In this document: positions 9,041 to 16,741 of the stretch, in pieces | Layout of the letters: each line of letters starts with the position of its first letter | How positions within the stretch are numbered: position 1 is the first letter of the stretch | Assembly (NCBI GenBank): GCA_947259165.1 | Contig: CAMYKY010000032.1 | Span: 1-45,497 of the forward strand | Length of the DNA stretch: 45,497 nucleotides | From: an uncultured Acidobacteriota bacterium | GTDB lineage: Bacteria > Acidobacteriota > Vicinamibacteria > Marinacidobacterales > SMYC01 | Direction: 5' to 3' | Made by a program: the position numbers and the translations under genes | The notes under the pieces: model-generated | The model's input: only the letters and a program-made list of their open reading frames with translations | What the model was told of the DNA's origin: nothing | The model's database searches: none

Positions 9041-12000
9041 CTATTGAGCCTTCGCGAGCGTGATCGTCACGGGCTCACCTTCGATCTCCACTTCGCTCGT
9101 CGACCCGTCGAGCTTGTCGACCAGCTCGACACACAAAGTCTCTTTCAGAAAGTGCTCGCGGCGGTCGGCGATAATCGATTCGATCGAGTCGGGACAATCG
9201 ACCGCCAGTCGGATACGTTGGGTGTATTCGAGGCCGAGCTCTTTCCGAAGCGCCTGGACTCGACTCAGCAGCTCTCGGAAGATGCCTTCCTCGACGAGCT
9301 CGGGCGTGAGCGCCGTGGAGAGCACGACGACGGCGGATTGGTCGCCCGCGGCGGCGTAGCCTTCCTTGGCTTGGACGGTAACTTCAATGTCCTCGAGGTC
9401 GAGAATCAACGGATCACCTTCGATCTCAACCGTCGCCGTCCCGCGGTCGAGCAGCGACGCCCTCAAGGCACTGCCGTCTGCCGCGGCTAGCGCAGCTTTC
9501 ACGGCCGGCATCTTTTTGCCGACTCGCGGGCCGAGCTTGCGAAAATTCGGTTTCACCTGATAGTCGATGTGCTCTTCCGCGCCATGAACGAACACAACTT
9601 CTTGAACATTGAGCTCCTCGGCAATCAGGTCCCCGTACTCACGCACGCGCTTTTCGATCTCGTGTTGTGAAAGCGTGATCTCTGCCTTCGAAAGGGGCTG
9701 TCGCACTTTGAGCTTGTTGTCGGTTCGAACTCGCAACCCCAGCGAGACGATGTCTCGGACAACCGCCATCTCCTCGTTGAGTCCCCTATCGATGCGCGCC
9801 TCATCAGACTCGGGGTAGTCGCACAGGTGCACGCTCTCCGGCGCGGCCTCGCCGAACGTCCCCCGAACCAGATTCTGGTAAATCTCATCGGTCATGAAAG
9901 GTACGAACGGAGCCGCCAGCTTCGTCACCGTGACGAGCGACTCGTAGAGAGTCGCGTAGGCGTCGACCTTGTCCTCATCTCGCTCAGATTTCCAGAATCG
10001 ACTACGGCTTCTGCGCAGATACCAATTGGACAGCGCATCGACGAACGCCGTCAATTCACGGGATGCCTCGTACGCTCGATAGTTGTCCAGATGGTCGATC
10101 AGATTCCGGTTGAGCTGAGCGAGCTCAGAGAGAATCCAGCGGTCGAGAAACGAGCGCTCGGCGATAGGCCTGCCCGTCTCCGTCGTCGGGTCGAAGTCAT
10201 CGATCGAAGCGTAGATCGTAAAAAAGCTGTAGACGTTTCGAAGTTTGATCGGGAACTCTTTTTGCAGCGCCCGTACATTGCCGAGGGAGTGTCGCTTGGA
10301 ATTCCACGGCGGGTTGCTGGCGAGAAAAAACCAGCGAAACGCGTCCGCGCCGGGAGCCGGTGTGTTCGGGTCCTCGATCGAGACACGCTCATTCTCCGGA
10401 AGCCGCGGCACATCGGCCGGGAGGATGGACAGCCCACGTTCGGCAAACGAACGCCCAAGCTTGTCGCGCACGCCCTCAGCCAAAACGACAACGCGGCGAG
10501 GTAGTCCCTTGACCGGCTCGATCGTGTGCTCGATCCCGCCCACCAGAACCGACACACCCGGGTTCAGATCCATACCCTCGAGATCCTCCCGCGCGACCAG
10601 GGCGACGCCGTCTTTCGCAGTAACGTTCGGAGCATCGACGACCGCGAATTCCATGGCAACCTTTTCGAGAATCACCTCGGGCGGCGTGTAGTTTCCCTTC
10701 GACTTCGACTCTTTCTTGCCTTCCTTGTCGTTCACGTGCCCGAGAACGATGCACGTTTTATAAGGATGAGGATAGTCGTGATCGAAAACGAGCGACGAGA
10801 TCATCAGCATCGAGTAGAACCACCCGCGCGTCTGGTCAATGGCCTCGACGATGTAGTCCGCCGGAAACGTCTCTTTGAACTTGTCGTGCCCGGTCCGCGG
10901 GTAGCCCCACTGGGCGAAGGGCATGCTTCCCGAGTCGAACCAGCAGTCGATCACTTCGGGAACGCGCCGGTAGACGCCCTCTTCTCCGGGTTCCGTGAAG
11001 GTGACGTCGTCGATCCAGGGCTTGTGAACCAGAAGGTGCTCGGAGAGATCCGGTCTCTTCTTTTTCTCCGTGTCGAATGACTCGAACGCGTTCGGATTCT
11101 TCTCCAAAATCTCGTCGACGGAAGTCGGAGCAGCCATCTTCCCGGTAACGTCGTTGACCCAGATGTTGAGCGGGGTCCCCCAGTAACGTTCCCGCGACAG
11201 CGCCCAGTCCACATTGTTCGCGAGGAAATCACCGAAACGGCCCTCTTTGATGTGCTCCGGAATCCAGTTCACGGCGCGGTTGTTCTCTATCGCCTTATCG
11301 ATGAGTGCCGTGGTGCGGATGAACCAGGCGGGGCGCGCATATTGGATGAGGGGGTCATCGTCGGCGCGCCAGCAAAACGGGTACTCGTGCCGATAAGTCT
11401 CGTGATGGACGAGCGAGCCGCGCTCTTTGAGAGTCCGGACGATTTGCTTGTCGGCCGCCTTGACCCACTGCCCTGCCAACGACGGCACGTCGTCGGTGAA
11501 CTTTCCGTCGGGTGCGACGCCGCAAAGAAGCGGCGCCTCCTCCGGCTTCGCATAATTCGCGATCACGGAACGATGGAGCTCATGATCGACCTCGCCGAAG
11601 GCCGGCGCTTCGTGAACGAGGCCCGTACCCTGATCGAGCTCGACGAAATCGGCCGCCAAAACCTTCCATAGCAGCGGCTCTTTTCCGCCATCTGCCAGAG
11701 CCACTTCATCGTCGCCGTAGCGATGGTAGTAGTCGTCGAACGGCGGACGATACCGCTTACCGATGAGCGTCGCCCCCTTCAGCTCCCGTACGACGGGCAG
11801 CTCTCGCCCGAGCTTGCCGGCGATTTTCTCGCGAAGCGCAGCAGCGATGACGAGCTTGCGCTCCCCATCCTCGACGACAACGTAGTCAACGCTCGGCTTC
11901 ACCGCCGCATACATGTTCGACGGAAGTGTCCAGGGCGTCGTGGTCCACACGAGAAGCGCAGTGTCCGGCTCATCCACCAGCGGGAGCGCCACATAGACCG

Positions 12001-12628
12001 AGGGGTCGTCCACTGTCTTGTAGCCGAGGCCGACCTCCGCAGAAGAGAGGGCCGTGCCACCCTGGGCCCACCACCACACGACCTTGTGTCCTTTATAAAG
12101 GAGGTTCTTCTCGAACAGCTTCGACAACGCCCACCAAACACTTTCGATGTAGCTCTTATGGTAGGTGACGTAAGCGTCGGAGAGATCGACCCAATGGCCC
12201 ATCTGCTCCGTCATCCGCTCCCACTCTTTCGTGTAGCGGAACACCGAGTCCATACAGCGCTCGATGAAAGCCTCGACGCCGTATTCCAAGATCTCTGCCT
12301 TGCCGTGGATGCCGAGCTCTTTTTCAACCTCGACCTCGACCGGAAGTCCGTGAGTGTCCCAGCCGGCCTTGCGCTCGGCGTAGAAACCACGCATCGTCCG
12401 ATAACGCGGAAAGATGTCTTTGAAAACCCGGGTCAGGACGTGGCCGTTATGCGGCTTTCCATTCGCGGTGGGCGGACCATCATCCCAAATGAAAGTCTTT
12501 CGTCCTTGACGCATCTCGACGCTTTTCTCGAAGATACGGTTGGACTTCCAAAACTCGCGAACACGCGCCTCCGCCTTCGGGAAGTCGAGGATCGCGTCCG
12601 CCTTGGCAAACCGGGGCTGTTTGGCCAT
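9041..12628 (-). CDS. ileS: Isoleucyl-tRNA synthetase, with large insertion after KMSKS
   Basis: A 1195-residue class Ia synthetase that charges tRNA-Ile. The HIGH motif is HNGH (60-63), the editing domain contains WTTTPWTLPSN, and the KMSKS loop is the variant KKESKSKGN near 640. The layout matches the long bacterial/eukaryote-like IleRS branch, which usually has about 1030-1100 residues. About 100 extra residues lie between KSKGNYTPPEVIL and the catalytic-domain end GADAFRWFF; they are encoded at roughly 10360-10665 and include DGVALVAREDLEGMDL and GLPRRVVVLAEGVRDKLG. The C-terminus carries the anticodon-binding helices and a further domain. The gene is 23 bases downstream of the gldC-like gene. 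No T-box leader fits in that gap. Confidence 0.97.
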   Translation of the reverse strand: MAKQPRFAKADAILDFPKAEARVREFWKSNRIFEKSVEMRQGRKTFIWDDGPPTANGKPHNGHVLTRVFKDIFPRYRTMRGFYAERKAGWDTHGLPVEVEVEKELGIHGKAEILEYGVEAFIERCMDSVFRYTKEWERMTEQMGHWVDLSDAYVTYHKSYIESVWWALSKLFEKNLLYKGHKVVWWWAQGGTALSSAEVGLGYKTVDDPSVYVALPLVDEPDTALLVWTTTPWTLPSNMYAAVKPSVDYVVVEDGERKLVIAAALREKIAGKLGRELPVVRELKGATLIGKRYRPPFDDYYHRYGDDEVALADGGKEPLLWKVLAADFVELDQGTGLVHEAPAFGEVDHELHRSVIANYAKPEEAPLLCGVAPDGKFTDDVPSLAGQWVKAADKQIVRTLKERGSLVHHETYRHEYPFCWRADDDPLIQYARPAWFIRTTALIDKAIENNRAVNWIPEHIKEGRFGDFLANNVDWALSRERYWGTPLNIWVNDVTGKMAAPTSVDEILEKNPNAFESFDTEKKKRPDLSEHLLVHKPWIDDVTFTEPGEEGVYRRVPEVIDCWFDSGSMPFAQWGYPRTGHDKFKETFPADYIVEAIDQTRGWFYSMLMISSLVFDHDYPHPYKTCIVLGHVNDKEGKKESKSKGNYTPPEVILEKVAMEFAVVDAPNVTAKDGVALVAREDLEGMDLNPGVSVLVGGIEHTIEPVKGLPRRVVVLAEGVRDKLGRSFAERGLSILPADVPRLPENERVSIEDPNTPAPGADAFRWFFLASNPPWNSKRHSLGNVRALQKEFPIKLRNVYSFFTIYASIDDFDPTTETGRPIAERSFLDRWILSELAQLNRNLIDHLDNYRAYEASRELTAFVDALSNWYLRRSRSRFWKSERDEDKVDAYATLYESLVTVTKLAAPFVPFMTDEIYQNLVRGTFGEAAPESVHLCDYPESDEARIDRGLNEEMAVVRDIVSLGLRVRTDNKLKVRQPLSKAEITLSQHEIEKRVREYGDLIAEELNVQEVVFVHGAEEHIDYQVKPNFRKLGPRVGKKMPAVKAALAAADGSALRASLLDRGTATVEIEGDPLILDLEDIEVTVQAKEGYAAAGDQSAVVVLSTALTPELVEEGIFRELLSRVQALRKELGLEYTQRIRLAVDCPDSIESIIADRREHFLKETLCVELVDKLDGSTSEVEIEGEPVTITLAKAQ

Positions 12629-12651
12629 AAGCGTTTATCTTAGCGCAGAGC

Positions 12652-13008
12652 CTACTCGTCGCGGACGAAGCCCATTTTCTCCGCAAACGTCTGGGCGAAA
12701 GACCGCATCTCACCCGCCATTGCCGCATCGGACGTCGCGCGTTCGAAAGTATCGGCCATGGTCACGAGCGTCTGGAAGACAAAGAGCTTCATCTCATCGA
12801 CGAGCATGTCCTGAGTCCAAAGGTCAATGCGCATCGCCTTTTTCTCTTCACTGTTCCAGACGGATAGCAGGATCGACTTGGTCTGTTGCGAGCTGTCATC
12901 CGCGGCGTCGGTCGCGCTCCATTCAATGGAAACCGGCATCAGGTCGGCGTTCAGAGCGACTTTGAAGCCGATCTCGGCCGTGCGTGCAGGGGGCTTGGTA
13001 TCGCTCAT
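12652..13008 (-). CDS. gldC: GldC-like protein
   Basis: A 118-residue cytoplasmic protein matching the GldC family along its length. The hallmarks are SIEWSATDA (about 27-35), the SILLSVWNSEEKKAMRIDLW block (about 45-64), TQDMLVDEMKLFVFQTLVTM (65-84) and DTFERAT (86-92). GldC was named for gliding motility in Bacteroidota, where it is a small accessory protein of unclear chemistry; no other gld gene lies in this window, so a gliding role cannot be assumed. It is 23 bases upstream of ileS in the same direction and is probably the first gene of that transcript. Family membership is recognised from sequence; function is not known. Confidence 0.85.
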   Translation of the reverse strand: MSDTKPPARTAEIGFKVALNADLMPVSIEWSATDAADDSSQQTKSILLSVWNSEEKKAMRIDLWTQDMLVDEMKLFVFQTLVTMADTFERATSDAAMAGEMRSFAQTFAEKMGFVRDE

Positions 13009-13037
13009 GGCGGGCGGATCCTACCACGCCGGGAAAG

Positions 13038-14546
13038 CTACTCGCGGGGAACGAACGTCAGCTCGACGCGCTCACCGACGCTTCCACTCAGCTGGAAAAC
13101 GACGGCATTGGGCTCGAGGGAAACAGCGTTTCCCGAGACAATGCGCAGGGTCCCCGGTGTGAGTCCGGCGAGCTCGAATCGCCACGTTCCCGGTTCACCG
13201 GACGTCGACGCGACGAGACCGGTTAGAGTGTTCGTCCCACGGCGTCCTCGCATCGAAAACTCCACGGGCCCGGAGGTGTCGATAGTGCGCACGAGCGTCT
13301 CATTCAGCAAAACGCGACCTCGAAGCAAGGCGGAGCCAGCTAACTGCGTTCGGAGCTCCACCGGAATCGACGCTTTCGACGCGACCGTCAAGTTGGCAGG
13401 AACCACAACATTCTTGTGCACCGTTGACGTATCACCGCCACGACGAGCTTTGAGCCTAAAACGAATACTTTGATCGCCCACGCAATCGGTGTTTGCCCAG
13501 GTGTGCTCGAGTGACGCGGGCCCGTCGGATAACTCTACCTTTCTCCACCGATTGTTGAGGTCGAGCGTCCATTCGTAGCGGTCGACCGGCAAAGCGACAC
13601 ACGTCGCGTCAACCCGGACACGGCAGGTACCGAGGACGGCTACGGTGAAGCACGAGGCGTCGAGTGCCGGAGTCGTGGTCGTGGGAGGAGTCGTCGTAGG
13701 TGTCGTCGTCGAGCCGCCGGGCACAGTCGTCGTCGGCGTGCCCGGAATGGTCGTGGGCGGAGGGTTCGGACCGGAGCCCGTGGACGTCGTCGACCCGGTT
13801 GGCACGATAGAAGTCGTTACCGCCGATGATATCGGCAATGCGGCGACGACGGAGGTGGTCGTAGCGCTGTCCGTTTCCGCCGACAACACCGCGAGTCCCG
13901 CGCCGCCGGCTGCCGCGGCCGCCGCGCCAACCACGACCGCAGTGCCCGCACCTATTCCGCTCCCCACACCCGAGGCAATTCCCGTTGCTGCGATCGTTCC
14001 GACAATACCGGCTGCCGTAAATCCGGGGGGGATCGCAGGCGCGCCTCCGAGCGTTGCCCCAACAGTGATCGCTGTCCCGCCCGGAAGATAGGCAGCGGCC
14101 GGCTCCTGACGACATCGACCCTCGATATCCGCCTCATATTCCCGCGAACGGGCTGTGTTGAAGGCGGAGTCCAACGCCTCGACGTAATAGATCACCTTCG
14201 GCGTGTCTTCAGAAGGCTGGGGAAGGATCCCCACATACTGGCCGTCCTGGTACGTCATCTCGACGTAGTAAAATTCCCGATACAGACTCGACCGGAAGTA
14301 CACCTTAGCCGTCTCGACGTCCTCTCCGGGGTCGATCCCAGAAAGGACCACGACGAACTCACCAGGGCGCATGCAGTTGAGTCCCGAGTGAACAATCGTC
14401 GGTTGGGCTGCAACGTTCGTCGCGGGAACAACGACTAGAGACAACCACAATCCAAGCCAGCGCAAAACCTTCAGAATAGTTCCTTTTCTGTGGCTGGTTT
14501 TTTTCCGGGGGGCAAAAAATTTACTCCGATTCGAGTCCCCTGTCAA
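13038..14546 (-). CDS. Secreted protein with glycine-zipper segment, Thr/Pro linker and PKD-like domain
   Basis: A 502-residue protein of unrecognised family. From N to C terminus: a signal peptide (LRWLGLWLSLVVVPATNVAAQ); a small domain of about 100 residues with two cysteines (SGLNCMRPGE and EGRCRQE) and YRE/YYVE motifs; a very Gly/Ala-rich hydrophobic stretch (about 152-230, with GIVGTIAATGIASGVGSGIG) that could insert in a membrane; a Thr/Ser/Pro linker (about 240-295); a beta-rich region with CFTVAVLGTCRVRVDATC and YEWTLD like PKD/Ig folds; and a final beta domain. It overlaps the upstream gene by four bases (ATGA at 14543-14546). A CTG at 14474, behind AAAGGA, would give a normal short signal peptide, so the true start is uncertain. 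A decayed paralogue lies at 15290-15813. Confidence 0.6.
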   Translation of the reverse strand: MTGDSNRSKFFAPRKKTSHRKGTILKVLRWLGLWLSLVVVPATNVAAQPTIVHSGLNCMRPGEFVVVLSGIDPGEDVETAKVYFRSSLYREFYYVEMTYQDGQYVGILPQPSEDTPKVIYYVEALDSAFNTARSREYEADIEGRCRQEPAAAYLPGGTAITVGATLGGAPAIPPGFTAAGIVGTIAATGIASGVGSGIGAGTAVVVGAAAAAAGGAGLAVLSAETDSATTTSVVAALPISSAVTTSIVPTGSTTSTGSGPNPPPTTIPGTPTTTVPGGSTTTPTTTPPTTTTPALDASCFTVAVLGTCRVRVDATCVALPVDRYEWTLDLNNRWRKVELSDGPASLEHTWANTDCVGDQSIRFRLKARRGGDTSTVHKNVVVPANLTVASKASIPVELRTQLAGSALLRGRVLLNETLVRTIDTSGPVEFSMRGRRGTNTLTGLVASTSGEPGTWRFELAGLTPGTLRIVSGNAVSLEPNAVVFQLSGSVGERVELTFVPRE

Positions 14547-15280
14547 TACCTCTGACCAGAGAGCACCTCAGTTTTGAAATCTCGGATGAGCTGAGAGAGG
14601 AACTGATCGAGCGCTGCTGAGTCTCGGTCCGGAGCCGCGTAGACGAGCGGCTCCGCGTGATCGAGAGCCTGCCTCGCTCCGACAATATCGCCTGTTAGGA
14701 CCCGCATCGCGCCGACGATAACGAGCAATTCCTTGCGCTGAGAGTCAGCGGCGCGTTCAAGAATCGCCTCCGCTCGCGCCAAAGCGCCCGCCCTGGCGCG
14801 GTGGGCCTGACTCGCTTGACCGGACTCCGCAAAATGATACCCCGCGATGCGGTCGAACTCACACCAGAACTCGTCGTCGCGTTCGAGAACTTCGTACACG
14901 TTGCGCGCGATCTTCAACCGAATCGCCATCGGGATCTCGTAGTACGGCACAACGGCACCCTCGAAGCTTCCTTCGCGCTCGAGCATCGCCGCCAGCTCAC
15001 TGATCTTGCGCGCAGGTATCTCGGCGAAGTCCTGCATGTAGGCCGTCAAATGGCACCGGCGACACGTATAGAGAAACGTATCGGTCGTCGCGGGCCAAAA
15101 CACGTACTGGAAGCGGGACGGGTCCTGATAAACGTAGGTCCCGAAACTGGCAGGAACTTTGAAGACGTTGGCGGTGCCACAGACCGGGCAGGTCACGTCG
15201 ACGTCGATCCACGTCGCCGGGAACACGAGCGTCGGCAAACACAGCAGCAACGCTACCGCCAACACCGATCGCGATCTCAC
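14543..15280 (-). CDS. Exported zinc-ribbon protein (DUF2225-like)
   Basis: A 245-residue protein with a signal peptide (MRSRSVLAVALLLCLPTLVFPA). A zinc ribbon follows, made of CPVCG (about 31-35) and CRRCH (about 73-77), separated by about 38 residues that include FQYVFWPATTD. The rest is helical, with TPR-like repeats (EVLERDDEFWCEFDRIAGYHFAES, then ARAEAILERA). The ribbon and overall size recall the DUF2225 family, in which the function is unknown; the export signal is less usual. The stop overlaps the start of the downstream Gly/Thr-rich secreted protein gene, so the two are coupled and probably act together at the envelope. Family assignment is moderate. Confidence 0.65.
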   Translation of the reverse strand: MRSRSVLAVALLLCLPTLVFPATWIDVDVTCPVCGTANVFKVPASFGTYVYQDPSRFQYVFWPATTDTFLYTCRRCHLTAYMQDFAEIPARKISELAAMLEREGSFEGAVVPYYEIPMAIRLKIARNVYEVLERDDEFWCEFDRIAGYHFAESGQASQAHRARAGALARAEAILERAADSQRKELLVIVGAMRVLTGDIVGARQALDHAEPLVYAAPDRDSAALDQFLSQLIRDFKTEVLSGQRY

Positions 15281-15289
15281 GCTCGCAGT

Positions 15290-15813
15290 CTATCGTAACT
15301 CCGTGCTGGGCAACCAACGTCGACGGCGGTGCGGCGTCAATCGAAACTGAATCGTTTCGTCGTCGCCGACACAATCTCCGCTCCAATCCTGAATCAAGCT
15401 GGCGGGGCCATTGGGTTATCGATGCGGCGCCATTTGTTAGCAACATCGAGGACCCATTCCTAGCGATCGACCGGCATGTTCACCCACGTGGCATCCACGC
15501 GGACCCGGCAGTCACCGAGCACTTGAATCGTGAAGCACCCAGCAGTGAGCGGCGAGAGAGCGACCGTCGTCGTCGCAATCGGTGTCGTCACAATGGTCGT
15601 GGTCGGAGCTCCGATCGTCGAGCTCGCGCTGCTGCCCGTCGATGTGGTCGAGCTTCCGACGTTGTCGCTGTGCCCTCCGGTACCAGTGAAAGCTCCGCGA
15701 ACCTCCGCCGCAGAGCCATCAAGAGGAAGCGGGAGTTCTGTGTCTTTATCGAATCTGTACGGCGCGCCGACCAAGGCGCCATGGCTGGCGCTCAGCGAGT
15801 CTCTGCGGTCCAA
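15290..15813 (-). pseudogene. Decayed paralogue of the Thr/Pro-linker secreted protein
   Basis: The translated fragment has a Ser/Thr linker (SSTTSTGSSASSTIG), then CFTIQVLGDCRVRVDATW and MPVDR, which line up with the linker, CFTVAVLGTCRVRVDATC and LPVDR of the gene at 13038-14546. In the intact gene the next codon is Tyr; here it is TAG (15460-15462). Reading past it, EWVLDVANKWRRID still matches. Then a shift of frame near 15390-15405 is needed to recover SLIQDW and GDCVGDDETIQFRL before a stop at 15290. The N-terminal domains are missing. So this copy is truncated, carries an in-frame stop and is frameshifted. It sits just upstream of the operon that holds the intact copy, which suggests local tandem duplication followed by decay. 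Confidence 0.75.
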
Positions 15814-15850
15814 GCGCGGGAAGCCTCGCGCGAGTCGATACCGAAAGTTA

Positions 15851-16405
15851 TCACCGCGCCACGGCGCCTGCGACGGCCCCCGCCGAGTCGAGAAGTGTGT
15901 GGCGGTTCTCGATGGCGCCCCTCTTGAACATCTTCAGCATCCAACGCCACATCGGGTTCCCGACGAGCCCCGTCTCGGACCAATGCACAAGAGTTGCTTG
16001 ATCTTCCGGTGTCAGCTCGAGGGTGCGATGGGACACCAGCACCCCCATGAAATCGACATCCATCTTCACGCTCAGGGGAGCTTCGACCTTCGTAAAGGTC
16101 CAATGCTCGAACACATCCTCGCCCGGGAAAGCGAATCCGATGTGCATACCGACCCCAGCCTTTGGACCGTCGAGATGCCGCACCTCGAACGCCTCTCCCC
16201 TATCCTCGTTGGCGCGCTTCCACCAGGCCTTGATGCCGTCGTAGGTCGTGGTCAGCTCGTAAAGTTCCTCGGAAGACGCGTCGACCCGATGCTCGAGCTC
16301 CAGCTCGATCTCGGCTGGAAGGAGGTAGCCGGAGAGCACGAACAAGACCGTCAACGCAATGGCGACAGCGACCAGAATCCCGAGCCATTTGAACCAACGT
16401 TTCAT
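15851..16405 (-). CDS. Membrane-anchored SRPBCC (START-like) protein
   Basis: A 184-residue protein from the ATG at 16405. One N-terminal membrane segment (about 6-27, WLGILVAVAIALTVLFVLSG) is followed by a single SRPBCC/polyketide-cyclase-like domain: ELEHRVDASSEELYELTTTY, WWKRANED, HIGFAFPGEDVFEHWTF and LVHWSETGLVGN. Such domains bind hydrophobic ligands in a deep cavity; the anchor would place it on the outer face of the inner membrane. An upstream ATG at 16432 adds nine residues; neither start has a strong ribosome binding site. The ligand is unknown. It is transcribed leftwards towards the pseudogene. Confidence 0.72.
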   Translation of the reverse strand: MKRWFKWLGILVAVAIALTVLFVLSGYLLPAEIELELEHRVDASSEELYELTTTYDGIKAWWKRANEDRGEAFEVRHLDGPKAGVGMHIGFAFPGEDVFEHWTFTKVEAPLSVKMDVDFMGVLVSHRTLELTPEDQATLVHWSETGLVGNPMWRWMLKMFKRGAIENRHTLLDSAGAVAGAVAR

Positions 16406-16432
16406 CGCTGGATTGTACGACACCCATGCCAC

Positions 16433-16741
16433 GATCGTCGGCTATCAGATTGGGTCACTGTCTGCCGCGAAACACCCAGGGTCGCGACTCTAGAGGCCCT
16501 TGCGTGCAATGGCCTTACGGCCCGCCCCTACCCCTTAGCCCTCTAAGCTACTGCCTACTCGAGCGTACTGGGTTTCCGCGCGGGCAGAGCTTCGCGTGCG
16601 CTTTTCGCCTGGAAGTGGTGATAAGATGGTGGATGTCGAACCCCCAACCGATTTTCGGCCGGCCGGTGGCGCCGCCGAAAGGTCAACTTGGCGCGCCCTC
16701 AGGGGCGTTCATTGAGCGTCAGTTCTTGCATGAGGGTTGAT
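16433..16741. other. Intergenic gap between divergent genes
   Basis: About 308 bases separate the SRPBCC gene (leftward) from the ExeA-like gene (rightward), so promoters for both should lie here. I see no consensus -35/-10 pair and no structured RNA. Confidence 0.4.

Noticed and set aside
11723..12643. 306-codon open frame opposite ileS
   Set aside because: Antisense to the HIGH motif and editing domains of IleRS; no protein features.
12629..12651. T-box leader controlling ileS
   Set aside because: Only 23 bases separate gldC and ileS, too short for a T-box, and no T-box core is seen.
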